From positions 2,666,001 through 2,730,000 of the forward strand of contig CP053154.1 of assembly GCA_014607495.2 (NCBI GenBank): a DNA stretch of 64,000 bases, given 5' to 3'. Shown here piece by piece: positions 51,817-64,000 of the stretch (its first letter is position 1; each line of letters starts with the position of its first letter). The position numbers and the translations under genes were made by a program. Below the pieces are notes generated by a model. That model did no database searches and was not told the origin of the DNA. It saw only the letters and a program-made list of their open reading frames with translations. The DNA comes from Carposina sasakii (taxonomy: Eukaryota > Arthropoda > Insecta > Lepidoptera > Carposinidae).

Positions 51817-54526
51817 GAGTAGTTAAATCGAATCAGTATTGCCTAAGTAGACCAGCAATGTACCTAATAACTATAGTACCTCTCACCGAACACGCAATGT
51901 ATCGTCTAGTAAACCCGTAAAAGCTAATTGAAGCGGCACGCGTGTCACGTTAGGGCCGGATTACACCGGTAATCGGCTTATAGACCGACCTTTATGTGTG
52001 CGACGTCGCACGACGCGACGCGACGTATACTTTATCAACCTTTTATATAAGAGTTTATTATATATTTCTATACCAAGTATTTCAGTAACTAGGCGGTAAA
52101 AGAAGATAAATGTACCATATTGTACGTACTAGACTATCACAATCCCTTTTACTAATACAAGTGGAATGGAAACAGGATAACTTTACGACGAGGTTAAAAT
52201 AAACATTTTATTGAAAATCTGAGTTTGAGATCGGATATGCTCGGATCTCGGATTAACTATGTGGGCTTATATTATTGAGAAATATAATTTGTCAAAATAC
52301 ACAGGTAAAGTAGGATTACAGCTTGGAAACCTCTACAAATTGTTGCACTAAGAGGCCAAAGAGCATATTGAAAGCACAAAATATAAATAAGTGAATTTTG
52401 ACGATATTCTGCATAACGTACTTTTCTGATAGGATGGCAAAATTATACTTCCTGTCTCATCCAGTCGTAAAAGTATCCAATTTTATATATTTGCACATAA
52501 AAAGCTTGACATCTCGCATTAGTTGTGACTTGTGACAAGCGTCTTTTAGGATGCACTGAACCCAAAAATAGGTAAACCATTTAGGATGGCGAAGATAATA
52601 ATTTTGAGGATGCAAACTTTGAATAAAAAAGTAAATGTGTTGCATTGGCACTCGGCAGTAAATAAAAATGAGTGGGTATCACCTCTTATGTATTTATAGG
52701 CATTTTAACTAGAGATTTCATTCGTATATTCGTAGGTATATCAGACTCATTACTCAAAACACTGAAAAGAATTAAGTTGGATCAAAAAAGAGCTTTATGC
52801 ATTTTTTTACAAAACATCTACTTATTTTATATATTAAGTACATGGAAAATTTTAATTGCTCGTATTTTAATTAACGCAACACTATAAACCTTGTTGGCTT
52901 CGGAACTAGCTTGCATAGTTGTGATGCAATGAAAAAACTTTATAGCTACTCTTGTATTATTTATTAAGTTAAATTAAGTTGCTTTTGAAGGATCCTATGC
53001 GTATTTTATTTAATTTTTATTTTTGTTTAATGCGGAAAACAAACAGTGTACGTACATACTAAAATAGTAGCTTGTAAAATAACATAAAACCATTAATATG
53101 TTTAAACATACATATAAAAATCTAGGAGTACCTAAAATAATCTAATTTTTCTATAATATATATATAAACCGGTGTTTCGTTTCGAATACAAGTAGACTGT
53201 AACCGGTTTATTTTCCAAATTAAAATACAAGAACGCAAGAAAGAAATTATAAAATTTTGAGACGTGTGCATGCGTTTTCGTTTATGTCATGTTAGGGAAT
53301 ATATAAATGGCAGTATCCTGATTATAGAATGCTAAACTCTGTTCCTTTTTAAGTGCTGTATATAAAATAATAAAATAAGTAAAAGTAATGTATTACTTTA
53401 AGCATACGTTTTTATAGATGACCGACTTGTCCCATGTACTGTTAGAAATATTTAAATATGTACTCGTATTTACCACTTCATTACTAATGGTATTTCAAGT
53501 ATGTTCCCCTATATCTATTTTTATGCATTTGACCATCAACAAACACGTGAAATATTTATGTTTTTGCAGTACAGAATAAAAAAAAAATATTTGTTTCCAT
53601 GGAATCTAATTTGAATGTTCGAATATTAGTAATTAGTATTAGAAGTATTCATAGCCCAGAATACACTGAAATTGGATAAAACGAGATCAATAAGGAACTT
53701 ACCAAATATGGCGGGCACTATACTGAATCCACTAAATTCGTTACATGGATAGACATTTACGTATAGTAACTGCCGTTTTCAATTTCTCGATGTTTGAAAC
53801 TGCAGTCGCTGTAGGTATTCAAAATGTTAAATAAGTTAATTTAAGCTAAAAGCTAAACTAGGTAGATAGTAGACACCTATCTATTACTCATCTTGATATA
53901 CTAGAATCTAGATATTTATGAAAGATAATCATATGATAAATTTATTTATTATTTAGTTGTTTATAAAGAGACAGAGAAGAGTAGATTCAGCTATGCCTAA
54001 CTTAACGCAAACAAATAATCCTAGACAGTTAATGAAAGTTGGCTTTGGAAAATAAAAGAATATTCATTATGCAAATAAGGCATATCATTAAGACTATAAA
54101 ATCCTTTGAATTTAAATTCAAGAAGAGACGTGAATCTCAGCCAAAGATATGACCTATCAGCAGCAGTAAACCGTATTTTTGTCATATAATAAAAGAGTAA
54201 GTTTGCCTACCGTAAGAATTGCATGTATATTTCTGTGCTTTTCGGCAGTCGGATCTGGGTTAAGAGGCGAAGTTCGTTAATTAAAAGCTAGGTGAGAGAG
54301 TATATTGCTCGGGCAACTGGGACTAGGAGTTCCAGGTTAATATTTCGGTATGGCATGATTAATGGTTCGGCTTATTACATTGTAACTCGCTGGAAGGAAT
54401 AGTTGAGTAAAGTGAATTTGATGAGGCGTAACCCGTTCAAGTTGAGACATGATTTATTTGTTGGTATAGTGTTAGTTACCCATGGTAGAAGTATATAAAA
54501 TGTATTGCACAAATCAAGGCAGAACA
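51817..54526. other. AT-rich DNA, no gene seen
   Basis: No gene recognised. About 51945-52025 has a CG-rich patch (CGACGTCGCACGACGCGACG). A short TA run occurs near 53155. Confidence 0.4.
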
Positions 54527-54786
54527 TATAGGGTGTAACAAAAAGGGTATGTTAAGCGAAAAGCTATAGCCCACTGTAGAGAACCTATCTACAAAATTTG
54601 AGACCCGAAATCACATGTTTATTTTTCCCGATAGGATGGAGAATTTTTAAATATCTCAGAAATGTTCACACAATCTTGAAAAATAAAAATGTGATTTCGA
54701 GTCTCAAATTTTGTAGATAGGTTCTCTATAGTGGGCTATTTACATAGCTTTTCGCTTAATATACCCTTTTTGTTACATCCTGTATA
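54527..54786. mobile_element. Foldback element with about 105-bp arms
   Basis: GGGTGTAACAAAAAGGGTAT at 54531 and the reverse of ATACCCTTTTTGTTACATCC at 54771 are the ends. Pairing continues through AGAACCTATCTACAAAATTT on both sides for about 105 bases with few changes, leaving a short centre. TA flanks suggest a TA or similar duplication. Confidence 0.88.
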
Positions 54787-54815
54787 AGGGCCGGGTGTAA
54801 ATGTCATAAGTAGAC

Positions 54816-55090
54816 AGTTTTCAGCCTATTACAGCTGCTGCAGTCCACTACTGGACGCAGGCCTCCCCTAGGGCACGCCACAAGGCTACTGCCACAGGGG
54901 GGTTTTGCCCATAGTCACCAGGCTGGGCAAGCGGGTTAGTGACCGCAGTGTGATTTTCGGACTATGTTGTCAGTACGGGAGGCGCTGCTGCCCACCTCCC
55001 GGAAACCTTTAATCGCCTCGTACGATACCCACGGGCAGGCATGGGTGGTACAAACTCTACTCTGCCGGCACCACACGGCTATAGTTCATG
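54816..55090 (-). mobile_element. LINE 3'-end fragment, longest copy here
   Basis: Contains the whole 16203-type text (CCACTACTGGACGCAGGCCT) plus about 130 further bases (GGCGATTAAAGGTTTCCGGG on the minus strand) shared with 34668-34790. It is non-coding as seen. Confidence 0.7.
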
Positions 55091-57254
55091 GGTATGCGTT
55101 ATTCCATTAGTTCAATATAAAGTTAAACCGTAAATCTCTAAAACCACCCTAAAAGGCAAATTAGGCTTTGTCTCCGCCGTATATACCGATAACGTGATTA
55201 GAAATATTAAGCGACTTTCCGGAGAAGAATTTCCTTTTTTCTGACTTTTTAAATATTCAACACCTGCTGCGAAGCGACTTAATTTAGAAGGCTGTATAAT
55301 CAAACTTGGCAGTCCATTTTTAATGTATTTTTAACTCGCTTTGTTTAATGTCCCCGGATTTTGGTTTTTCTTGTAAGGTATTTTTCTCGGTTTCTTTAGG
55401 AATTTGAGATTTTAGAAATATCATGTGGTGGCCAAAGGGATCCTGTCCAGGAACGTTGGAAAGATTGTCACAGGATGGAGGAGTCCACACACCCAGTAAT
55501 GGGCAGAAAAAGCCGGAGGTGCTGAATAAACGAGTGAAAGTTAATACAGCATACCTACTTTATTGATGTAACATCTATTTAAACTGTAAAATGCAATAAA
55601 TGAATCTGAATCAGCTGCAGTTTAACGTTGTTAAAATTACCTATATATTGTTTTTTTTTTTTAGTCAAAATACACCCTTCTAACCGCATTACAAATTGCT
55701 TGTATTTGAACGGACGTGAAAAATACACCCATTTACAACACGCTCAAGCCAAATATTAGGGAAATACTTGTGTATGCGCGAATGTTCTGCAAAAATTTTG
55801 GTTGCAATTTTTACGTAAACAAAGTCGTGGGCGGCTGCTATATATTTTTTTTAAATTTTCTCTCCGCCCGTAAGAACCATCCTTGTACTTTAAGGAATAC
55901 GCTAAAAAATAGCGAAATCGGTTCAGCTTTTCTCGAGATTCGCGCTAAGCAACATAATTAGCTATTCATTTTTATACTATAGACTACCACATTTTTAGAG
56001 TTGCAATAGCCGCCACGGATGTGTCTAACTAAAGATGAACTAAACACAAGCGGCGTTTTTCCTTTGAATGGTCAATGAGAATCTAAAAGAAAAAAATATT
56101 TTCAAAGCCTTAACCATATTAATGGTACAGGCCTACATATTCATACAATGTAAATACATTTGTTTTACGTGACAAAGAGCACGTCATAGAACGTGACCAA
56201 ATGGGGCCTGTCAACAACAGGACGAGCAAGATTACAGCAAATAAATTTTAAATATTTGCGAGATGTTTTCCATTTTTTACATATTATTATGTACTTGTAC
56301 CTACTAATCTAGCAAGCTAGACTGGCCAGTAAATCTGTTTGCAATATACCGGTTTATCATAAGAGTTTAAAAAATCTTTTACTAAATTTTGCCTAAATTT
56401 GACAACTATTCCAAACATTTTGCTATAAATAAATTTTGAAATAGTATCTAATTTAGACGCTGTTTTATAATCACATCTTTCTATTTTCCACTCATTCATA
56501 GTTTGTCATGGCATATACTTAATCAGGCCAGATTTAAAATAGCTTTCTAATTAAATAATCCCACAGGCAAAAGAACTTACTAATAAAAAATCTAAGCACT
56601 GTATAAGCTAATTGTATAAGTTAATGTTTAATTATTTTTTTTTACAATTAGCTAGGCAAACATTTGACCGCCCTTATGCCTGATGTTAAGCAAAATGCGG
56701 CCTAATGTGGCATGTTTTCCTAGAAACTGCCTATTCACTCTAGCTTTGAAGACAGACATTCTATAACAGATATTCGATGCATTTTGCTGTAGAACGGTAT
56801 GTTCTCGAGTGTATAGTTCTTTCCTAATTTCATAGTCCATTTCATACTATATTTGCGCAGTAGATACAAAAATATAATATATAACTAAGTATACAATTAA
56901 CTACCTAAAGCAACAAAAGTTTTGAGCAATCTAAAAGCGAAATATTACAATATGAAATAAACCGTGAAATATTCCACAATTTCCAAGAACCGAGGGATAT
57001 TATTTATTTTGTAGTCACGAACAATAACTTGGCAAAATGTTTCTCTTTGCTTCATCAAAGATCTGGAGGAAAGTTTCCAATTGGATTTCCGGTATTCCTC
57101 CACGAACCAGGTCAGAAGAAAGTGTTAAGACATATTTTACGGTGTAAGAAAATAACTGGGTTTGTTTTGTATTTGCTCAAGTTGCTGTTAATATCTTGAC
57201 GCAAATTGCGTGATCCATGTCGCCTCTATGGTGATGTCCAACGTTTTAATAAAT
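55091..57254. other. AT-rich DNA, no gene seen
   Basis: No gene. About 55795-55850 has a Helitron-like ACAAAGTCGTGGGCGGCTGC scrap. About 55430-55530 could be an eroded LINE coding piece. Confidence 0.4.
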
Positions 57255-57515
57255 AACATATGTATATACAGGAATGATTTTGGTCGTCAACTTTCTCGAA
57301 ATCTACGGAATCTCACGATAAATAATTAATATCTGTCTATGAAAAAACTAGCATAAACACTGGACACTATTAATTTCGCCCGATCAAGTAATAAAAAAAA
57401 TGAAAAAAATTTACATCGTTTCCCAGCATTATTTTTTGCATAAACTTTATTTGATGTATAGAGTGCGTACCCTTCGTTAAGGGTGGCAACGAAAAAACAC
57501 CCTGTATACACGGCT
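57255..57515. mobile_element. MITE-like element, copy 1
   Basis: Begins TATACAGG and ends AAAACACCCTGTATA, so the tips are inverted repeats. The right half (GCATAAACTTTATTTGATG, GTGCGTACCCTTCGTTAAGG) matches the copy at 60640-60815. Confidence 0.6.
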
Positions 57516-59340
57516 GTGTTCCTAAAAAGGCGTAGCCAGAACTGCAAGATTAAGAAAAAGACCCTACACTGCCCTACGAAAGACTAATGGATACCTACTC
57601 TGATAGGTTGGTTATTCCACGTTACTTTATATAAAAACTGCTACCCCATGGCAATAAAAATATTTAACCACATACCAAACGACATTAAAATGCTTAATTT
57701 AAATCTTTTTAAAAGAAAACTTCATAAATAGCTGGTAAATAAATGATTCTATAATATAATGGGATTTTTTTATACAAATCCTAGCTCTTGTAAAAAGTTA
57801 ATAGAAGGTATTAAAAAAATTTAGGTATATCGGAGAATATAAGTCAAAAGTAATTTTATTATCTTGTATTACATAAATAATAAAGTCACAATGACACTGT
57901 AATACAAGGTAAATATAAAAACCCTGTCAAGTTTCTTTGTCGTTCTTCTTGTGCAGGAGAAACAGAACTAGCGGATTGTTTTTTGGCTTCAGTGTTACTA
58001 CTTTTACTACTCGTAGTTAATGATAATTAATTGTGTGATAGGTATGTTAGAATAAATTAAAATATTTGCATGCCATATTTTTTGGCAAAACATGTCTCTG
58101 ATGTAATAATGTAATAATAACTTTATTGTACCATGTTTTGAGCAAATAAATAATCATTTCATTTCATTTCCACAGCCACGTTAAGCATATAGGGCCCAAG
58201 TGAAAATTAGGGCCCAAGTGAAAATGATAACTGGCAACTTGCTAGTTCAACGTCTGAGAGAATGTCTCTAGGTGCCTAAATCGGCTTATACAATATTAAC
58301 AAGTAAATATGACAATTCTAAATGCACAACAAAGAGTAATAACTACAGCGTCTGTGGACAAAAAAAAACATAAAAAAATCTAGCGAAGTAAAAAAAAACA
58401 AAACAAAGATCACCTTTTGAGAAAGGAAAGTGAACCGTAAAACTAATAAACAGTCGAGACTACGTGAATACGATTTATGCCGGACCAAAAAGGCCCTTTC
58501 ATTTTTAGCTTTGACAGAACGTGCGCCGTTAGCCGCTTTTACTTTGACTCGTTCGTGATACATGGTCGCTCTTGTCATGCATTAAATTTTTTAACATCTT
58601 GTTAGTATAGGATGAGCAGCCTGTTGGTTTGTCTAATAGACAAAGGACATACCTATCTTAGTACCTAATCTAATTTATAAAACTGTATACTCATGCCTTT
58701 AAGAATTTAGGATAACCCTCGATTCTTCAGAGACTCCATTATCAAATGTAAGGTTCTATAAGTAACGTTCAGTTAAAATAAAAAATATAACAGACCACAA
58801 GTGCCTCCAATATTTATGGATTGCCTCAGATTTTTGGAAAATCCCACCATCGAATCCCATCATGTCGTCTATCAATAAAATAAACCGTTAAATAAATAAA
58901 AATCTGTTTATAAATGACGGAGTTCTGAGGTAACGCAATTAAAAATACACCCGGATTTCAAAACCTAGGTTATCAACTCTCTTTTTTGAAGTCGGCTAAA
59001 AATATTGCAAAAACTATGAAGGTAAACAATACGCTTCAAAGTATTCGCTTTTGGGCCAATCTTAAAAATAACGAATTGTTAAACTAGTATATTTGGTAAA
59101 AGCAGACGAAAAATATAGATTGAATTTAGCTTTGATTTCTTTGATGCAGGATAAACATTGCTTTTAGTATTAATTTGATATTTCTGGTTCAATACAAAGA
59201 AGTAGTGAAACAAACTATCCCACTCGCAAATAATGGCGATCAATAGTAAATACGAGAAACATAAAGCAAACAAAATAAATTAATAGAAAATATAAATAAT
59301 TGCTTCGCTTTATTTTTTGTACTCAGTAAAGTTTTCACAA
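57516..59340. other. AT-rich DNA, no gene seen
   Basis: Contains an 18-bp tandem duplication AGGGCCCAAGTGAAAAT at about 58184-58219. The text around 58060-58165 ending in CATTTCATTTC is repeat-like. No gene recognised. Confidence 0.4.
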
Positions 59341-59495
59341 ATCATCATCATCAGCCTATTGCAGTCCACTGCTGGACGTAGGCCTCCCCCAGGGCACGCC
59401 ACAAGACTACCATGGGGGGGTATTTGCCCATAGTCACCACGCTGGGCAGGCGGGATGGTGACCGCAGTTTGTGTTTTGGACTTTGTTGTCAACAC
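59341..59495 (-). mobile_element. LINE 3'-end fragment
   Basis: Same 3' end as 16203-16323 with the ATCATCATCATC tail at the left and about 25 further bases (GTGTTTTGGACTTTGTTGTC) shared with 54816-55090. Confidence 0.72.
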
Positions 59496-59526
59496 AAATA
59501 AAGTTTATCAACAAGAAAATATACAA

Positions 59527-59572
59527 AGGCGTGCTTATCTCTTAGAGAGATTTCTTCCAGCAAACCAGTCGT
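59527..59572 (-). mobile_element. LINE 3'-UTR scrap
   Basis: GCTTATCTCTTAGAGAGATTT then CTTCCAGCAAACC is the reverse of the segment at 63505-63535 (GCTGGAAGAGATCTCTGGTAGAGATAAG). Confidence 0.55.
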
Positions 59573-59849
59573 GAAGTATTAGATTGTACAGTGTGCACGC
59601 CTGACTTATTCCGGACATGCTAATGTAGAGGGGTAAGTAGAAATAGTTTCAAAATTTAGTCAAAAAATTAATTCTACCATATGAATAATACTGGAACGCA
59701 CTTTATATTTTTTTTCGAAGCTCATATTGCCAAGGCTTTATATTTAGCTATATTCTATGCTTAATTTAGCTTGGATTTTCCAGCTATCAAGAGTTCCACG
59801 TTATAAGTAAATATCTTACGGTTCTGTTCTTATCCCATTATTCTATTTA

Positions 59850-59970
59850 GTAAAATGATGAGTTGACTAAGGAACTCGGGCATTCTTTTAGGTGATAATA
59901 ATCTGTCAACTCGTCACTGATCATTTATACCTCTCCCTGAAGTGCTAAACATGCCTATGACTACTCCGTT
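59850..59970 (+). repeat. Dispersed repeat, copy 3 of 3
   Basis: GAGTTGACTAAGGAACTCGG and GTCAACTCGTCACTGATCAT correspond to the copies at 8244 and 31800. Confidence 0.55.
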
Positions 59971-60639
59971 TTTAATACATTGTCGTGTACTATGTACTCG
60001 TATATATTATAAAGCGAAACATTTAAAATAAGGGCGCCTGCGTCCAACAGCCATCTATAATATTCGCACATATTATATTATCTCAATTGCTAAGACGCAG
60101 TGTCAAGTAGCTGACGCCTTGTTAATTAAAACTTGGCGAGAAATACGAAATGACGCTTTAATGACCCGTATGTATAGCCGAGACGTACTTCCCTCGCGCA
60201 TTCAATTACTCGTACGTTGGGTGTCAAAGGCTTTCAGTGTCGTATGTCGTTTAATCCTCGGCACTAAACGATTCCCTCGTGTTAGCTTTTAAAATTTCTT
60301 ATAGTATTACAATCTTTGAATTATTTTCTGGAGAGATTTTTTTTGCGTTCAAAGCTTCTTGTTAGCAAAGGATTTACAGCTAAGTAATTATATGTGTTTA
60401 TTTATGTAGAGTTTTTGGAAAATACTCTAAGCGTATAAATCTAGATAAGAAAATAACTTAATTTGCATTATTTAATAATAAGCTTTGCTTGAGATATTTC
60501 TTACATTGTATCTAAAAATAAAACTGTCTGGTTCTCGAGATATTAATGTTCAAAGTTAAGTTATTAGATTGTGTTTTTTTTTTGCATAAATGCAATACGT
60601 GTGATATACATTTTTCATGGAAAAAATATTTATAACTGC
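59971..60639. other. Gene-free stretch
   Basis: About 60040-60290 is unique and GC-balanced (GACGCAGTGTCAAGTAGCTG, CGCGCATTCAATTACTCGTA), a candidate regulatory block. No gene. Confidence 0.35.
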
Positions 60640-60815
60640 CTATAAAAACTAACAAAAACACCGGACGGCAGATATTTCGCGTCAAGTCAACAAAACAAAA
60701 TTGACAAAAAAATATAATCGTATCTCAGCAATTTTTTTGGCATAAACTTTTTTATTTCATGGAAGTATTACGTACCCTTCGTAAACGATGACACCGAAAA
60801 AACACTCTGTATATA
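60640..60815. mobile_element. MITE-like element, copy 2
   Basis: Matches the right part of 57255-57515 (GGCATAAACTTTTTTATTTC, TACGTACCCTTCGTAAACG, AAAACACTCTGTATA). The left part is diverged. Confidence 0.55.
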
Positions 60816-61696
60816 ATAATATGGTCACTTTAACAGATACCTTTTAGCAAGGAAAATCACTACTGTTTATTACTTAAGTACATAATAATCATATATCTGT
60901 TTGTTTTATTCAACTTTAACTTATTTTTAAAGAGATTTTTGACCATTGAATAAATCATGACTTTATTAATTACTTGAGTAGAAGTAATTGCTTCCTCTTC
61001 TTTATAGATTCGGGTATTAAAGTGACTTTACAGGCTCAAGTACTATAACCTGAGAGCACAAAAAGAGCTATAAGCAGGGCATCAAATTTCTAATTAGGTA
61101 CAACTAATACAGTTCCATTGTTACATAACACCTTGTACACTATAATATCTCCTTGACCGAAATACGGTCGGAGGCTGTAACACCCAGCGATGAAAACAAA
61201 TATGTCGACTTAAAAAAATACCTTTAAAATCCACTACCACGAATAAATCGCTCTACTTCAAAATATCGATTTCAGCTTTATTATAATCTGTAAACTGACA
61301 TGAACTATAAATACTGCAGCATCGGAAAAAATCAACACACCGCAAAAAATTCATATCACGCCACGTGGTGCGATCATAACACCAAAGTGTCCTGTCAAAT
61401 TACAACAATATTAAAGAGGGTGGAACGTCAGTGAGTCCAATATTAAAAGTCCCATCTCAAGAACGGGTGAGACGTTATTACTAGCGCGGTCACGTCACGC
61501 ATCACTTGTCTGTCCCTCGTTTGGGTTTCCCGTAAGTGCTTCGGAATCAACAAGTTGTTAGGGAAATTTAAGGCTTCGAATTAATGTAAAGTGTACCCGT
61601 GCCTTAATTAAGCACATGTTTAATGCACGCTTTTCTTTGTCATAAATACATTTTAGTTCCGGAAGGGTAGCAGAGATAGGAGATGCAGGTAACGCC
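60816..61696. other. Gene-free stretch with a SINE tail
   Basis: About 61105-61175 matches the end of family A SINEs (GTACACTATAATATCTCC, ATACGGTCGGAG). About 61430-61620 is unique, GC-richer sequence (ACTAGCGCGGTCACGTCACG) and may be regulatory. No gene. Confidence 0.4.
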
Positions 61697-62868
61697 ATCT
61701 TTATCATCATCATTTACAGCCCTGAGAAGTCCACTGTTGGACATAGGCCTCCCTCAACAACCTCCACTCCGACCGGTCCGAAGCAGCCTGCATCCAACCG
61801 ACGCCCGCGACCTTGGCCAGGTCGTCCGTCCACCTCGCGGGTGGCCTTCCCACGCTGCGCTTGCCGATACGTGGTATCCACTCTAGATGATTTTTCCGAC
61901 TCCATCGGCCATCAGTTCTTCAAGCTATCTGCCCTGCCCATTGCCACTTCAGCTTGCTGGACCGTTGAGCTATATCGGTGATCTTTGTACGTCTGCGGAT
62001 CTACTCATTTCTGATTCGATCACGCAGAGAGATCCCAAGCATAGCTCTCTCCATCGCTCGCTGTGCGATCCTGAGCTTCTTTATGAGGCACATAGTTAGA
62101 GACCACGTCTCGGAACCGTAGGTCATCACCGGCAGCACGCACTAGTTGAATACCTTCGTCTTTAAGGACTAGGGTATCTTGGACACAAATAAGCTTCGTA
62201 GTTTCCCGAACGCTGCCCAGCCGAGTTGGATTCGCCGATTTACCTCCTTCTCATAGTTGGACCTACCTAGTTTGACCGTCTGTCCCAGGTATACATACTC
62301 GTCAACAACTTCGAGCATCGAGCTCCTAACTAGTACAGGAGTGGGCGGCACATGGACGTTGGACATGATCTTCGTCTTGTCCATGTTCATCTTCAGGCTC
62401 ACCTGTTGGGAAACTCGATTGAGGCCATCGAGCATTGTGCTTAGATCCTTCAGCGATTCTGCCATGACCACGATGTCGTCTGCGAACCGAAGGTAAGTGA
62501 TGTATTCGCCATTGATATTGATGCCGAGTCCTTTCCATTCGAGAAGCTTAAAGGCGTCTTCCACTGCATTGGTGAAGAGCTTCGGAGAAATAACATCTTG
62601 TCTCACTCCCCTCTGCAATGAAATCGGCTCAGTGCTCCGCTCCTGTACTCACACCGACTTCGATATATCGATGGTCAATATGGCACCGCTGGAGAGACTG
62701 CAGCACTGCCCATGTCTCGATCGAATCAAAGGCCTTCTCATAGTGCACGAACGCTAGGCATAGTGGCCGATTATACTCTTCTGTTTTTTGTATAATCTGC
62801 CGTAGCGTGTGGATATGGTCTATGGTACTAAACCCTTTTCGGAAACCGGATCGGATTTTTGGCAAATT
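61697..62868 (-). pseudogene. 5'-truncated RTE-type LINE, dead reverse transcriptase
   Basis: The minus strand carries the C-terminal half of an RTE-like reverse transcriptase in broken frames. One piece (62629-62865) starts at SGFRKGFSTIDHIHTLRQII. The catalytic motif A reads FVHYEKAFDSIE, with His in place of the first Asp. The next piece (62169-62618) has VRQDVISPKLF, missing one residue of the usual RQG, then the intact FADDIVVMAESL and KTKIMSN. Downstream to 61714 only scraps remain (ATREVDGRPG, then the end before the tail). The element ends in a GATGATGATAAA tail near 61697 and is cut off at the 5' side at about 62868. It cannot have been active. Confidence 0.85.
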
Positions 62869-63481
62869 ATTTTAACTTGTCAGAAAATCCCTCATTGCTG
62901 CCTTAAATTGTTTACCTACCTTTTCATTAAATACACAATTTTGTCGATTTGTTCGTCTGGCTGGTGTGTGTGTTTTACGTCATAGACGTAAGACATATTT
63001 CAATATTTTCACTTTGGGACCTTTCAAGCTTAATATGTATCGGTTCTCAACTCCCTGATAAAAAATTTTACTTGTTTAGGAATATCTCCATAAAACAAAC
63101 ATGTAGTTTCGAGAATAAAATTTGTGGGCAAGACAGGTTATCTATAGTGGGAAAAAGCATTCCGCTTTACTACCGTACCCCTTTTATACACCAATGAATA
63201 TTTGTATATCACTTTATTATTTGTGGTGATAAATGAAAATACAATGCCAAAACCTCTAGTCTTCCTTCAGAAATCCCAGTAAATGCCTAACATTATAGTA
63301 GACAGATGCTGGTGAAATGCGATTATGTTGTCTAGATATTACTTGTCAAAGATTTACCCACGCCCTTTGTTTACCGCTGGTATATAAATCCAATGCCGTT
63401 ATTCTCCGATTTAATTAACTAGACCTTGTCCGATAGAATCACAATTTTGTATGAATTGCACATGTTACCCTGTTGTTAACA
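62869..63481. other. AT-rich DNA, no gene seen
   Basis: No gene recognised. Confidence 0.4.
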
Positions 63482-63620
63482 ATTTCTCTTTACTTGCTTG
63501 GCTTGCTGGAAGAGATCTCTGGTAGAGATAAGCTTGCCATTGTACATGCATCTCTTCTTTAATGTTGTATGCCATATTTCTTTTTGTGTATGTGCAATAA
63601 AGAATAAAGAAAGAATAAAG
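63482..63620 (+). mobile_element. LINE 3'-UTR fragment with polyadenylation signals
   Basis: GCTTGCTGGAAGAGATCTCT, then GTGTATGTGCAATAAAGAAT and repeated AATAAAG. This is the style of a lepidopteran LINE 3' end; a second scrap is at 59527. An overlapping pair of chance frames is ignored. Confidence 0.55.
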
Positions 63621-64000
63621 AATTTGCACACGTTCGTGACTCACATATTGGAGGTTGATTTTTACATTGGTTTTACTTCCAAAAGCAGAAATTGGTAATA
63701 AATAGCTTACAAATAACATTCAGAAAAATAAATAAAGTGAAATAAAACGGACGCATTATCGTTTAGGTGATTCGTAAGCAAAAACTCTCTGAAATAAAAA
63801 GTAGGTACTTGTTATTAACTGTGTACTAAAATTTGTACTATATGTATATAGGTATAATTTTGTACTTAATATTACTATTATTGTTATATTAGGTTGTAAG
63901 ATTTGGATGCTAGGGCGAGAATAATAATTCAAGTTTCAGTTTTTGCATGTTTAGAAATGCGAGACGGACGAGCGGCGTACTATACCTACCGTAGTAATAA
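63621..64000. other. AT-rich DNA, no gene seen
   Basis: No gene recognised up to the window end. Confidence 0.4.

Noticed and set aside
59310..59495. 61-codon minus-strand frame ending in a run of Met
   Set aside because: The Met run is the ATC tail of a LINE 3' end read in one frame.

Overview
This is 64 kb of AT-rich, repeat-laden nuclear DNA from an insect, almost certainly a moth or butterfly. The evidence is Helitron remnants ending in the lepidopteran-looking GCGGACGAAGTCGCGGGC block plus CTAG, tRNA-headed SINEs with ATC tails, an RTE-type LINE, a short TTAGG-type telomere-like tract, and insect Ty3/gypsy and BEL/Pao elements. I find no complete host gene. One short candidate host exon (about 51683-51816, minus strand) abuts the BEL element. 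Everything else coding belongs to mobile elements.

Layout. 1-10 kb: AT-rich DNA with SINEs, Helitrons and a foldback element. 10280-16141: a young Ty3/gypsy element on the plus strand with identical LTRs, a 4-bp target duplication, and Gag-Pol broken by two 1-nt indels. 16-19 kb: a LINE tail, an odd symmetrical field of short degenerate words around a GC-rich core, and a GC-rich foldback. 19111-23069: a second young gypsy-type element on the minus strand, non-autonomous and scrambled, inserted into a SINE that also carries a foldback element. 23-45 kb: AT-rich DNA with scattered SINE, Helitron, LINE and foldback copies. 45201-51681: a BEL/Pao element on the minus strand with identical 173-bp LTRs and an internal pol deletion. 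52-64 kb: AT-rich DNA with foldbacks, LINE tails and a dead RTE fragment.

The most interesting observation is in the 3' non-coding regions of the two gypsy-type elements. Each holds an array of small hairpins in which the loop is nearly constant and the stems change, with both arms changing together. In the plus-strand element six hairpins share the loop core TGCGGT (8-nt loop GCTGCGGT in three of them). They lie inside a stretch bounded by a good splice donor and acceptor, whose removal would join integrase in frame to an acidic C-terminal tail. In the minus-strand element two arrays (about eight and nine hairpins) have sense-strand loops built on GAAGGAC/GATGGAC and TGGATGGAA. I know of no described feature of this kind and propose it as a lineage-specific RNA module (packaging, export, splicing control or Gag binding). 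The function is inference; the hairpins are read directly from the sequence.

Other notable points are a gag start codon inside an LTR with the primer-binding site in the gag frame, and a BEL 3' LTR that carries a copy of the primer-binding site ending exactly where tRNA-Arg A58 would stop reverse transcription.
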